Notes: generated by a model from the letters alone, not told the origin. 64,000 nt of DNA from an uncultured Oscillospiraceae bacterium (GCA_900544715.1 UQWL01000003.1:139236-203235); one strand, 5' to 3'. Positions 53,621 to 62,102 are shown, numbered from the stretch's first letter. Numbers and translations: made by a program.

Positions 53621-55186
53621 CTATGCCTGATAGATGACGAAGCTCTCCCCCTCCATGTGCAGTGTGCGGCCGGAGGCGTCCACTTTGCCGCCCAGCGAAT
53701 ACAGAATATCCCCCACGGGGTGCGCAAGCACAGCTTCACATGCCCGCGCGGCGGGGTTGACGGCGACGATCAGCATTTGCCCACCGCCCTCACGCTCATA
53801 GACGAGCGGGTAGGTATTCTCCTGCGCGAACAGGATGCGGAAATCCGCTGTGTTGCCCAGGGCGGGATTTTCCTTTCTCAGCGCGATGATCTCCTTGACG
53901 AAATTCAGGATAGAATCCGGCTCCTGCTCCTCCTGAGCGACGTTGGGCCGGTTTTCATCCGGGTCAAGGGGCAGGTAGAGATCGTCCGCCTCCGCTGTGG
54001 AAAAACCAGCGTTTTTGCCGGTGTCCCACTGCATGGGTGTGCGCGCGCCCGTGCGGAACATGCTGCCCTCCACCGGATACAGATCGTTGATTTGCCGCAT
54101 GCCGATCTCGTCGCCATAGTATAAAAACGGGATGCCCGGCATCGTGTAGAGAAAGGCGTAGGCGAGCTTGATATCCAGATCACTGATGCTTTTTGGGCGG
54201 CGGAAAATATCATGATTGCCTGTAATCAGGCAGATGTAGCCCTTCCCCTTCGTTTTGGCGAGGAAATCCGTGTATTCCTCCGCAAAGACCTTGGGGTCGC
54301 CCTTGCCGCGCGGGTCAAAGAAGGGAGTTGCATCGAGATCCTCCGGATCGCCGAAGTCGAAGAGCTTGCAAAACCCCTGTGCGTTCATTTGCAGATAAAA
54401 ATCCATGGCAAAACCCGCCGGGATGGATTCAGACGGAACGCCCCATTCGGAGACAAACGCGGCCTCCGGGAACTCGCGGTAAATATCCGGGAAGATCTGC
54501 TGCCAGACCTTGATCGTTTCCGGGCGGCCGGGGCCGTCATCCTTGACAAGGGAGAAGGCCATATCCACGCGGAAGCCATCCACGCCCTTTTCCAGCCAGA
54601 AGCGGATGATATCCTTGACTCCGTCAATCGTTTTTTGCACGGCGGGCGCGCCCGCGGGCGTCTGCCAGGGCTGCGTGACCTTTGCAAAGCCGTAATTCAA
54701 AGAGGGCTGGATGGGATAGAAGTTATAGTGATACAGCCCCTCCCTTGTGCCGCGGGCTTTATTCAGGCCGAAAACGATCTTTGTGTCGGGCGTCGTCCAG
54801 ATATAACGGTCAGAGTATTCGTTCGGCTCCTTCTGACTGGATTTGAGAAACCACTCGTGTTCTTCCGAGGTATGGCCTGGCACCAGGTCGAGCAGCAGAT
54901 GCATCCCACGGCGGTGCATTTCAGCGATGAGCTTTTCCATATCCGCCATGGTGCCGTAGCGGGGCGCGATCTGCTTATAATCCTGTACGTCGTAGCCCGC
55001 ATCGCCAAAGGGGGAGAGGTAGCATGGATTCATCCAAATGGCGTTGAAGCCAAGCCCTTGAATATAATCGAGCTTTTCAAGAATCCCGGGCAGATCGCCG
55101 ATGCCGTCCCCATTGGTATCCTTAAAGGACTGTGGATAGATTTCATAAAAAAGAGCTGTTTCAAGCCATTTCGGCAGGGTTGCCAT
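53621..55186 (-). CDS. GH13 alpha-glucosidase / amylase family enzyme
   Basis: 521 residues, no signal peptide, so intracellular. ATG at 55184-55186 has AAAGGA eleven bases upstream. Conserved regions: DLVPGHTS (D100, H105), GFRVDMAF (nucleophile D208), FVSEWG (acid/base E247) and ITGNHD (D326). Overall it resembles oligo-1,6-glucosidase or trehalose-type hydrolases. It follows a structured leader on the same strand and is followed by the lipase-like gene. Confidence 0.93.
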   Translation of the reverse strand: MATLPKWLETALFYEIYPQSFKDTNGDGIGDLPGILEKLDYIQGLGFNAIWMNPCYLSPFGDAGYDVQDYKQIAPRYGTMADMEKLIAEMHRRGMHLLLDLVPGHTSEEHEWFLKSSQKEPNEYSDRYIWTTPDTKIVFGLNKARGTREGLYHYNFYPIQPSLNYGFAKVTQPWQTPAGAPAVQKTIDGVKDIIRFWLEKGVDGFRVDMAFSLVKDDGPGRPETIKVWQQIFPDIYREFPEAAFVSEWGVPSESIPAGFAMDFYLQMNAQGFCKLFDFGDPEDLDATPFFDPRGKGDPKVFAEEYTDFLAKTKGKGYICLITGNHDIFRRPKSISDLDIKLAYAFLYTMPGIPFLYYGDEIGMRQINDLYPVEGSMFRTGARTPMQWDTGKNAGFSTAEADDLYLPLDPDENRPNVAQEEQEPDSILNFVKEIIALRKENPALGNTADFRILFAQENTYPLVYEREGGGQMLIVAVNPAARACEAVLAHPVGDILYSLGGKVDASGRTLHMEGESFVIYQA

Positions 55187-55210
55187 AAACCTCATCCTTT
55201 CTGATTCATA

Positions 55211-55364
55211 CCCTCGGTGGAGAATGGGCAACACGGTTTTTCGGGGCCGACAGAATGGCCGGCGGCGTTCTCTTCGTTGCCTAGCTCGCGCCCATCAAAC
55301 CCGATAACACCGCCAACGCCCATTTGGGCCACTGGCAGGCGTATCGCCCTTTGTCCATCGAGGG
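55211..55364 (-). ncRNA. Candidate rod-like structured RNA upstream of GH13 gene
   Basis: On the minus strand two nearly continuous helices pair 55354-55364 with 55211-55221 (11 bp) and 55340-55352 with 55223-55235 (13 bp, one A-A mismatch). A symmetric 25/25-nt bubble (55315-55339 and 55236-55260, each with a small internal hairpin) leads to a 9-bp stem (55306-55314 with 55261-55269) and a 36-nt apex. G-U pairs favour the minus strand in two of three helices. A long closing stem, central bubble and apical stem is the layout of 6S RNA, but it sits in the leader of the GH13 gene, 15-25 bases before its ribosome binding site, so a cis element is equally possible. Confidence 0.42.
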
Positions 55365-55413
55365 TGTGGTAAGTAGAGTGGATTTGTCCGCTCTGCCCAA
55401 AAGATACGCTTTT

Positions 55414-55442
55414 AGTATAATATTATCTGTTTAAAAAGTAAA
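55414..55442 (-). promoter_or_regulatory. Promoter of structured RNA / GH13 gene
   Basis: Minus strand TTTACT (55437-55442), 17-base spacer, TATACT (55414-55419); start near 55407. Confidence 0.65.
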
Positions 55443-55565
55443 CTGGATTTTCTATTTTTTTGAGTGCCTTTTGTATTGCCGCCGACACGACATCTACGCC
55501 GGAGGGAGGAAGCAACCCGAGTCCCATCATTGGGACTTTGCTCGCAAGATGGGGATATAGGTGCC

Positions 55566-55594
55566 TTGCATTTTTTGGGACAGGCGTGTATACT
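55566..55594 (+). promoter_or_regulatory. Promoter of small gene and glmS
   Basis: Plus strand TTGCAT (55566-55571), 17-base spacer, TATACT (55589-55594); leader of about 145 bases to the ATG at 55748. No glmS ribozyme core is present in it or before glmS. Confidence 0.65.
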
Positions 55595-55747
55595 TGGAAT
55601 CAGAAACGAACATTTGTTCTTATTGGTGCCGGACAAGTTCACAGGCGTCAGAGAATAAACGGATTCAATCATTTGAACGGGATGGTATTTGAAAGGCCTG
55701 AAGCCTGTTTCCATTCCCACTTTGACAAAGAAAGGATGGCTCGTTTG

Positions 55748-55951
55748 ATGACATTGTATGAATTGGGAGAAGAATATACCCAGCAATCTACCCAAATTCG
55801 GGCGCAGATTTTAAAGCTGCGTCCGCAGCTGAAAACATTGCAGGGCGATGCATATCTTCAGCTGAAAAACCGTATTTTAAAACTGTATGCGATTGCAGGT
55901 GAATGCCGGGAAACCGGCGAGTATTTGAAAAATTATTATAAGCAGTCGTAA
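55748..55951 (+). CDS. Small helical protein upstream of glmS
   Basis: 67 residues, likely one helical hairpin or coiled coil (QQSTQIRAQILKLRPQLKTLQ). ATG at 55748 is twelve bases after AAAGGA; an ATG at 55736 touches that site. It precedes glmS by 133 bases on the same strand. No function known; similar small helical proteins are frequent in Clostridia. Confidence 0.65.
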   Translation: MTLYELGEEYTQQSTQIRAQILKLRPQLKTLQGDAYLQLKNRILKLYAIAGECRETGEYLKNYYKQS

Positions 55952-56084
55952 ACCGGCGCATACTGGAGAGTGTGTGAGCCTACGGGCGCTCAGTTAGATT
56001 GCAGACGGGAGAAATGCGGTATATATTGGGTGTGGAACTTTTTCTGATTGGAAAGCTCTAAATATCCAAAAGGAGTGAAAGCAC

Positions 56085-57914
56085 ATGTGTGGCATCATCG
56101 GGTTTATTGGTGGAGAGCAAGCGGCCCCTATTCTTTTGGGCGGGCTGAAAAAGCTGGAATATCGCGGCTATGATTCAGCAGGGATCGCCATCCTAGAGGA
56201 TGGGCGGATCAATATCGCCAAATCGAAAGGCAGGCTGGAAACCCTTTCTGATAAGATAGAGGGCGGGCGCAGCTTTTTTGGCACTGTGGGGATTGGGCAC
56301 ACCCGGTGGGCGACGCATGGCGAGCCGTCGGATGCGAATTCTCATCCGCACCGCAGCAGCTCTGGAAAATTTGCGATTGTACACAATGGGATTATCGAAA
56401 ACTATGCCGTTTTGAAGGCACAGCTGCAGGCGCAAGGCTGTACCTTCGCCTCTGAAACCGATACAGAGGTGATCGCCCATCTGCTGGAGCAAAACGATAC
56501 GGGCGATTTTTTGGAAACGATCCGGCTGACAGTCGCGCAGCTGGAGGGTTCCTACGCGCTCGGTATCCTCAATGAGGAGTGCCCGGATGAAATTGCCTGC
56601 GTGCGCTGTGCGAGCCCCTTGATTGTTGCGCTCAGTGACGGCGGGAATTTCATTGCCTCGGATATCACGGCGGTGCTGCCCTACACGCGCCGCATTTACC
56701 AGCTGGATGACGGTGAGATTGCTCTGCTGCACCGGGATCACGTATCTGTTTATGACGAACAGGGCCATCGGATCAAAAAAGAGCTGAAAACCATCACCTG
56801 GAGTGTTGCGTCGGCGGAAAAGGGCGGCTACGAGCATTTTATGATGAAAGAGATCATGGAGCAGCCGCAGGCTATCAGCGCTACGGTTTCGCCCCGGATC
56901 GGCAACGACGGACGGATCATATTGGATGGCATCTCCCTGACACGGGAGGAGCTGCGGGCCTTTGCGCGCATCTTTATCCTTGCGTGCGGCTCCGCCTACC
57001 ATGTGGGCGTGGTGGGCAAGTATGTGATCGAACAGGCGGCCCGGATTCCTGTGGAGGTGGATATCGCCTCCGAATTCCGCTACCGGATGCCGCTTGTCGA
57101 TGCGCGCTCCCTTGTGCTGATCATCAGCCAGAGCGGGGAAACAGCGGATACGCTTGCCGCCTTGCGCGAGGCAAAATCGCACGGCGCGCGGGTGATTTCG
57201 ATTGTCAATGTGGTTGGCAGTACGATCGCAAGAGAGAGCGACGATGTGCTCTACACTTGGGCGGGGCCGGAAATCTCCGTTGCCACAACCAAGGCCTACA
57301 GCACCCAGCTGACGCTTGTTTACCTGCTGGCCCTCTATATCGCAGATGCACTCGGCAGAATTGATACGCTGGCGCTTCGCCATGCGCTCAACGAGCTGAT
57401 CGCGCTGCCGGAAAAAATCCAGCAGGTGCTTGATCAGGCTCCGGCGATTGAGCAATTCGCCCAGCGGCTCTGCTACCTGGACCATGCCTATTTTATCGGC
57501 CGCAATCTCGATTATGCGGTGGCGCTGGAAGCCTCTCTCAAGCTCAAGGAGATCAGCTATATCCATTCGGAAGCATATGCCGCGGGCGAGCTCAAGCACG
57601 GCACGATCTCTTTGATCGAGCCGGGCACCTTCGTAGCGGCCCTCGCCTGCTGCGAACGGCTTTTTGATAAAACCGTGAGCAACATCCGCGAGGTAAAAGC
57701 ACGCGGTGCGCAGGTGCTCTGCGTGACACAAAAGGGGAATGAAGCCGCCGCCGGACCGGCGGATCACGTTTTTTTTGTGCCCCGCACCAATCCACTGTTT
57801 ATGCCCTCGATTGAGGTGGTGCCCATGCAGCTGCTGGGCTACTATGCGGCGAAAGCGCGCGGCTGTGATATTGATAAACCGAGAAACCTTGCAAAAAGCG
57901 TCACAGTGGAATAA
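56085..57914 (+). CDS. glmS: Glutamine-fructose-6-phosphate aminotransferase
   Basis: 609 residues. Mature N-terminal Cys in MCGIIGFIGG, glutaminase motifs HTRWATHGEPS, two SIS sugar-isomerase domains (CGSAYHVGVVGKY, SQSGETADTLAAL, TTKAYSTQL) and the C-terminal DKPRNLAKSVTVE. It makes glucosamine-6-phosphate, the first step of amino-sugar synthesis for peptidoglycan. AAAGGAG precedes the ATG. The common Firmicute glmS ribozyme is absent. Confidence 0.97.
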   Translation: MCGIIGFIGGEQAAPILLGGLKKLEYRGYDSAGIAILEDGRINIAKSKGRLETLSDKIEGGRSFFGTVGIGHTRWATHGEPSDANSHPHRSSSGKFAIVHNGIIENYAVLKAQLQAQGCTFASETDTEVIAHLLEQNDTGDFLETIRLTVAQLEGSYALGILNEECPDEIACVRCASPLIVALSDGGNFIASDITAVLPYTRRIYQLDDGEIALLHRDHVSVYDEQGHRIKKELKTITWSVASAEKGGYEHFMMKEIMEQPQAISATVSPRIGNDGRIILDGISLTREELRAFARIFILACGSAYHVGVVGKYVIEQAARIPVEVDIASEFRYRMPLVDARSLVLIISQSGETADTLAALREAKSHGARVISIVNVVGSTIARESDDVLYTWAGPEISVATTKAYSTQLTLVYLLALYIADALGRIDTLALRHALNELIALPEKIQQVLDQAPAIEQFAQRLCYLDHAYFIGRNLDYAVALEASLKLKEISYIHSEAYAAGELKHGTISLIEPGTFVAALACCERLFDKTVSNIREVKARGAQVLCVTQKGNEAAAGPADHVFFVPRTNPLFMPSIEVVPMQLLGYYAAKARGCDIDKPRNLAKSVTVE

Positions 57915-57952
57915 AATAGGAGCATATTAAAAAACAAAGGGGTTTAAAGCCA

Positions 57953-58660
57953 ATGGATATGAGTGCACTCAAGCCCAACGAAAAGAAAAACCTGGAGATC
58001 GAAACGAGCGGGGGAACCTATCAGCGCTATCCGGTCAAAACCCATGTGGTCATGGCGGGCGACAGCCTGACCGAGATCATGGATCAGTATGTCAAGCCCT
58101 ACCTTGAGCCGGAGGATATGATTTTTATCAGTGAGAAGATCATCGCTATCAGCCAGGGGCGCGCTTTTGATATTGATGAGATCAAGGTGTCGCCGCTTGC
58201 AAACCTCCTGTGTAAATTTGTCTATAAATCCCCCTATGGGATCGGCCTTGGCAGCCCGTGGACGATGGAGCTCGCCATCCGTGATATCGGCGTGCCCAAG
58301 ATTTTGCTCGCCGCTTTTTGCTCCGCTGTCACGAAGCCTTTTGGCAAGCGCGGGGTGTTCTATAAAATTGTAGGGGATGCCGGCCGCGCGATCGACGGCC
58401 CGTGCGACTATACGCTCCCGCCCTATAACCACTATGCGAAGCTTGCACCAAAGGATCCGGATAAGGTCGCGGCCATGCTGCGGGAATATACGGGCTGCAA
58501 GGCGGTCGTCGTTATGGATGCAAACGATATCGGCCGTGAAATCCTCGGCGTTTCCTCCCCGGATGTGGATATTGAGCTGTGCAAGGAAATTTTTAAAGAC
58601 AATCCGCTCGGCCAGGCATCTCAGCAAACGCCGATTGCGATTGTGCGCAAGGTTTCTTAG
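57953..58660 (+). CDS. CofE-like F420-0:gamma-glutamyl ligase domain protein
   Basis: 235 residues. FISEKIIAISQGRAFD, a SPYGIGLGSPWTMELAI loop, GVFYKIVGDAGRAIDGPCDYT and KAVVVMDANDIG match the F420-0:L-glutamate ligase fold. AAAGGGG ten bases before the ATG. No other coenzyme F420 gene is in the window and gut Clostridia are not known for making F420, so this family member probably adds glutamate or another amino acid to a different acceptor. It follows glmS by 38 bases. Confidence 0.85.
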   Translation: MDMSALKPNEKKNLEIETSGGTYQRYPVKTHVVMAGDSLTEIMDQYVKPYLEPEDMIFISEKIIAISQGRAFDIDEIKVSPLANLLCKFVYKSPYGIGLGSPWTMELAIRDIGVPKILLAAFCSAVTKPFGKRGVFYKIVGDAGRAIDGPCDYTLPPYNHYAKLAPKDPDKVAAMLREYTGCKAVVVMDANDIGREILGVSSPDVDIELCKEIFKDNPLGQASQQTPIAIVRKVS

Positions 58661-58709
58661 GCTCAAATAAACAAAAAACATGGTTCCCTAATAATCCTAT
58701 GAAATAATT

Positions 58710-58745
58710 TCCAACCCTCTTTTTTAGGAGGGTTGGATTTTTTTG
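58710..58745 (+). terminator. Terminator of glmS unit
   Basis: 10-bp stem TCCAACCCTC/GAGGGTTGGA (58710-58719 with 58728-58737) followed by a T-run. Confidence 0.92.
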
Positions 58746-58884
58746 TTGCAAATTGACACATAATTAAATGATTTAGAAATATAAAATGCATGATTGATGC
58801 TTTTTGAAACTGGATTTGTTTTCTTTCTGGGCAGATGATATGCTGTGGGTGAACAGAATCTATCTTGGCTTCAGGGGTGATGGC

Positions 58885-59220
58885 TTGCCTGACCGCAAAG
58901 TTCGTGAGCTGAGAATCCGCGAAGGGAAAACGCAGAAGGAAATCGCGGATTATTTGAACATTTCCCGATCAACTTATACGCTGTACGAGAGTGCAAAGCG
59001 GCAGATGAGCAATGAAACGCTTTGCGCTTTGGCGGAGTATTATGGCGTCAGTACGGACTACCTGCTGGGCCGTACGGACAATCCCTCTCCGCCGGGGCTC
59101 TATACACCGCAGGAGATCGAATTGATCCGGCAATACCGCTCTTTGGATGAGCGGGGGCGCCGAAGCGTGGAGGGGGCTTTGCGCTTTGAGCAGGAATGGT
59201 CTTACCGTCATCAGAAATAG
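58885..59220 (+). CDS. XRE-family transcriptional regulator
   Basis: About 111 residues if it starts at the TTG at 58885, seven bases after AGGGGTGA. Helix-turn-helix at the N-terminus: GKTQKEIADYLNISRSTYTLYESAKRQ is split here by its turn at YLNIS. It then has a YYGVSTDYLLGRTD hinge and a C-terminal helix (LIRQYRSLDERGRRSVEGAL). An in-frame ATG at 58840 lacks a ribosome binding site. Probably regulates an unknown local operon. Confidence 0.83.
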   Translation: MPDRKVRELRIREGKTQKEIADYLNISRSTYTLYESAKRQMSNETLCALAEYYGVSTDYLLGRTDNPSPPGLYTPQEIELIRQYRSLDERGRRSVEGALRFEQEWSYRHQK

Positions 59221-59278
59221 GAAATAAAAATACGAAAATACACAGCGTAATGATGATTTCTATAGTTTGGAGGTCTAT

Positions 59279-59820
59279 ATAAAACTCAAGGCAAAAGAGA
59301 TCTACCTTGATACATTGACGCGTGAAAATTGCAAAACGCTATGGAATGAATTGGAATATGATTTTGAAAATCCGACAGAAGAGCTAAATCTGGGGCAGTC
59401 GGATGAGAAAGCAGATGCCTGGTTTGATGAAATACAACAGCTTCAGGGGAAGAAAAACGTGCGGCTTGAAATTTTTCTGAACGATGCAGCGTGATTGGGG
59501 ATATTGCGTTGCAGGATCTTGACCGCGTAAATCGCAAATGCTCCATCGGTATGGGGATTGCGAAGATATGTTATCGTTCCAGAGGCTACGGGCAGCAAGC
59601 GGTAAAGCTGATGTTGAAATATGGATTTGAATTTTTAGGGCTGGAGCGCATTTGTGCGAATACGCTTGCCATGAATCTTGGGGCGCAAAAATCTCTTGAG
59701 AAATGCGGCTTTACCTTGGAGGGGACGGAGCGGGAATCCGTTTATCTGAATGGCCGAAAATATGATAAATTGAATTATGCCATTCTGAAAACGGAATACA
59801 TAAGGGCGCAACCTATCTGA
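59279..59820 (+). pseudogene. Frameshifted GNAT acetyltransferase
   Basis: Two frames together make one RimJ/RimL-type GNAT protein. The first (to TGA at 59494) ends in VRLEIFLNDAA; the second continues from 59491 with IGDIALQDLDRVNRKCS, YRSRGYGQQAVKLML (acetyl-CoA motif) and NLGAQKSLEKCGF. Neither piece alone holds the fold. In addition, GGAGG at 59269-59273 is followed at the right distance by ATA AAA CTC, where an ATG would be expected, so the start codon also seems lost; a TTG at 59267 lies before the site. Sequencing error could explain the shift but not both changes. Confidence 0.75.
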
Positions 59821-59859
59821 TGAATGGAGATTTTATGCTCAATATAGGAAAAGTCAATA

Positions 59860-59919
59860 AACTGTAAAAAGCCTGCCCGGGATGCATATCATCACATCCC
59901 AGGCAGGCTTTTTACAGTT
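59860..59919. terminator. Long bidirectional terminator
   Basis: 18-bp stem 59860-59877 with 59902-59919, extended inward by GGGATG/CATCCC, with A and T runs on both sides. Closes the minus-strand VanY gene and the plus-strand GNAT remnant. Confidence 0.9.
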
Positions 59920-59928
59920 TTTATACAA

Positions 59929-60795
59929 TCAGCTGTTATAGATGCCTAAATATTCTTCCAGGCATTTGCCGCTCGCCTTGATTTTTTTCGCATCCTCTAC
60001 GCCGACATAACGCCAATGCCAGGGCTCATAGGCCACCTTTGTGATCGCTACCTTATCCTTGGGATAGCGAAGGATGAAGCCGTAGTTTGCAGCATGTGCT
60101 TGCAGCCATTTGAATTCCTTCGTGTTTTCAAAGCTCTCCTGCGTGTTGACAATATCCATCGCAACGCCCATGTTGTGCTCACTCGCACCGGGTGGGAGGA
60201 TCCATTCCGCTGCAAGCTGCTCTGCTTTTGAGCGGCTGTTGCCTTCCTTTATATAGTTTGATACTTTGTTTTCATAGTTGGATTTTTGCCTGGAGATCGA
60301 ACGCCATCCGGAATAGGGAGTCAGCGTGCAGCCATCCGCCTTTGCGGCATTGTACATTTCAACATAATGCGGCGTCACGCGCGCATCCAGCGGGCGGTCG
60401 ATGCCCTTGACAGGGTAGGTGAGCTCTGGCTGATAATTCTCCGGCAGGCGGTATTTGATGCTGACCAAGGTTAAATACCATTTTTGAGAATCAATTTTTA
60501 CAGTCACAGGCGTGATTCCATTTTCCTCTGCTGGAGCGGATGCCGTCTGGTTAGAAGATGCCCCTTTCGAGGATGTGACAGGGGCAGTGGGCGGATCGGT
60601 CGGGTCGGCCTTTGCAAGGCCGGTGGGCAGCTCTGTGACAGACGGGTTTGCCGAGGATGAGGAGATGCTGGGGACGGGCGTGCTGGGCTTTTCAGCCGCA
60701 GGCTTACGCAGGGCGAAATAGCCAATCAGCAGCGCAGCCAGAGCAACCATGAGAACGATGCCGAGAATCAGGCGAAATTTACTTTTTCGTTGCAT
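59929..60795 (-). CDS. VanY-type D-Ala-D-Ala carboxypeptidase
   Basis: 288 residues. N-terminal membrane anchor (LILGIVLMVALAALLIGYFAL), a P/S/T-rich linker (about 32-100) and a C-terminal VanY domain with TPYSGWRSISRQ, the zinc motif SEHNMGVAMDI and EPWHWRYVG. It trims the terminal D-Ala from peptidoglycan stem peptides outside the membrane. GGAGG nine bases before the ATG at 60793-60795. No van regulatory genes nearby, so a housekeeping role is more likely than resistance. Confidence 0.93.
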   Translation of the reverse strand: MQRKSKFRLILGIVLMVALAALLIGYFALRKPAAEKPSTPVPSISSSSANPSVTELPTGLAKADPTDPPTAPVTSSKGASSNQTASAPAEENGITPVTVKIDSQKWYLTLVSIKYRLPENYQPELTYPVKGIDRPLDARVTPHYVEMYNAAKADGCTLTPYSGWRSISRQKSNYENKVSNYIKEGNSRSKAEQLAAEWILPPGASEHNMGVAMDIVNTQESFENTKEFKWLQAHAANYGFILRYPKDKVAITKVAYEPWHWRYVGVEDAKKIKASGKCLEEYLGIYNS

Positions 60796-61169
60796 ACCGT
60801 AAGACCTCCAGATGCAGGACGTGCGGCGCCATGACCGCCAGACCGACAAATTCTTTCATTTTATTCTATGCGCCCGATCACGCTTTGTCAATCAAAAATA
60901 AGGGGAGGAGATCCCAAGGCCATGGAAGCTGCTCTTTTTGGCGCCTGGCCGCACTGCTTTTGTGGTACGGCCTTGATCGGCAGGGATCCCCGCCGGCTTG
61001 CACCTCCCGTTTCGGACAATTGATGGCCTGTGCTTTTTGCGGAAATAAGGAGGGCAGACCTGCAATTAAAATTCCCCATCTTCCCTTTCATTATGAATAA
61101 AGATCCATTTCCGATTTCGCCGGAGACCCATCTGACGGCGTGTTTATCGGCTTGCAGGTAAGAAAAAAC
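60796..61169. other. Intergenic region without supported genes
   Basis: About 370 bases between the VanY start and the tRNA-Gly terminator. Open frames are present on both strands but lack ribosome binding sites, and I assign nothing. Confidence 0.5.
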
Positions 61170-61190
61170 AGCAGACACATCGTGTCTGCT
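61170..61190 (-). terminator. Terminator of tRNA-Gly
   Basis: 9-bp stem AGCAGACAC/GTGTCTGCT, followed on the minus strand by TGTTTTTTC, directly after the tRNA CCA end. Confidence 0.9.
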
Positions 61191-61199
61191 GCAAAAACA

Positions 61200-61275
61200 T
61201 GGAGCGGATGACGAGGCTCGAACTCGCTACCTCCACCTTGGCAAGGTGGCGCTCTACCAGATGAGCTACATCCGC
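61200..61275 (-). tRNA. tRNA-Gly (anticodon GCC)
   Basis: Full cloverleaf on the minus strand: acceptor GCGGATG/CATCCGC, D-arm GTAGCTC..., anticodon stem with loop TTGCCAA (anticodon GCC), T-arm with GTTCGAG, discriminator T and encoded CCA. A TGG-TATAAT extended -10 is at 61297-61302, about 20 bases upstream. Confidence 0.95.
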
Positions 61276-61422
61276 GTAGATTTAATTGCAAGAGGTATTA
61301 TACCATGATTCCATTGCGCAAAGCACAATGGGCGGCGCAGCCGCAGGGCGTTAGCCCGAATCAGTGATTCAATGTTCTCCGAAGCTCTTGGAATCTTTAA
61401 TTCCTTAGAGAATCGTGAGGCT

Positions 61423-61450
61423 ATTATATCATAATTTTTTGGTTTGTCAA
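61423..61450 (-). promoter_or_regulatory. Strong minus-strand promoter upstream of tRNA-Gly
   Basis: TTGACA (61445-61450), 16-base spacer, TATAAT (61423-61428). It lies about 140 bases upstream of tRNA-Gly, which also has a nearer extended -10, so it may make a longer precursor or a small RNA. Confidence 0.65.
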
Positions 61451-61588
61451 GAGAATTTACCGGTAATTTTCGAGCGAAAAACAGGTGCAGTGTTGCCGGG
61501 GGATTATATTGAGAAAAATTTCACAAACTTTTTGTGGCTGGATGTTTAGGTAAAAAGGAGGTTTGGCTAAATCGACAAAATATAGGCC

Positions 61589-61614
61589 CTATATTTGTGC
61601 AGTTATTACAAATA
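61589..61614 (+). repeat. 26-bp repeat, copy 1 (CTATATTTGTGCA / TACAAATA)
   Basis: CTATATTTGTGCA, five variable bases, TACAAATA. An equal copy is at 62351-62376. The halves TATTTGT and ACAAATA are themselves inverted, as in an operator. Confidence 0.7.
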
Positions 61615-61672
61615 GTGATGGGGATGGATTTCCGCTTCTGTGAGATACACTGAGCAGACAAATCAATTTGTC

Positions 61673-61742
61673 ATATTGCACAAATATAAAATGAATTTAT
61701 TGTGCAATATGCCTTGACAAAATCAATGCATTTTGGTAGACT
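61673..61742 (+). promoter_or_regulatory. Consensus promoter with inverted-repeat operator
   Basis: TTGACA (61714-61719), 17-base spacer, TAGACT (61737-61742). Just upstream is a perfect 11-bp inverted repeat, ATATTGCACAA (61673-61683) and TTGTGCAATAT (61700-61710), whose second arm ends three bases before the -35. The motif TATATTTGTGCA is also present here on the minus strand (61677-61688). Confidence 0.7.
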
Positions 61743-61773
61743 AAAGTCAACCTTAGGAAAGGAATGATTGAGA

Positions 61774-61923
61774 ATGGCAGCATATGCAGAAAGAAAAATG
61801 TATCACGATTGCAGCATCAAGCTTATCCACGAATTGGAAACAGAGAAGCGCTTTTCCTGGAAAAAGATGCGCAAGGCGATGACGCTTGCCGCTCTGTTAA
61901 GCGCAGAAGATCAGACGTTTTAA
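61774..61923 (+). CDS. 49-residue protein, unknown
   Basis: ATG at 61774 (AAAGGAATG upstream, somewhat distant), ending TTT TAA at 61923. The protein is basic and helical: Lys/Arg-rich with ETEKRFSWKKMRKAMTLAALL in the second half. It has the best promoter of this part of the window and an operator-like repeat, which argues that it is real. No family recognised. Confidence 0.55.
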   Translation: MAAYAERKMYHDCSIKLIHELETEKRFSWKKMRKAMTLAALLSAEDQTF

Positions 61924-62063
61924 GGCTTTTCACTCCAAAATCCGGAACCCCCTCCCCGTGCATTTGGCACGGGTGGGAAATGGCCGGCTCAGACAATGAT
62001 CGCCGGATACGGCGTTTTAATAGGGAAAGCAGATTGCCTGCCTTGTTCCCAAAGAATAGAAGC
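61924..62063 (+). other. Structured 3' region before terminator
   Basis: Contains hairpins CCGTGC/GCACGG (near 61957-61973) and GGGAA/TTCCC (near 62022-62050), then the terminator at 62064. It may be the 3' untranslated part of the 49-residue gene or a small RNA. Confidence 0.35.
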
Positions 62064-62102
62064 AATACAGGCGCACGGAGGGAAAGTGCGCCTGTATTTT
62101 TT
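62064..62102 (+). terminator. Intrinsic terminator
   Basis: 13-bp stem AATACAGGCGCAC/GTGCGCCTGTATT (62064-62076 with 62086-62098) followed by T-run. Confidence 0.92.

Noticed and set aside
55952..56084. Possible glmS ribozyme before glmS
   Set aside because: The conserved catalytic core of the ribozyme is not present in the leader on either promoter-proximal or gene-proximal side.
56193..57767. 524-codon minus-strand frame over glmS
   Set aside because: Shadow of glmS, which is complete and has all motifs.
59929..60795. VanY as part of a vancomycin-resistance cluster
   Set aside because: No ligase, dehydrogenase, VanX or two-component genes nearby; a general wall carboxypeptidase is simpler.
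60831..61178. Small open frames between vanY and tRNA-Gly
   Set aside because: No ribosome binding sites, unlikely amino-acid composition, and overlapping frames on both strands.
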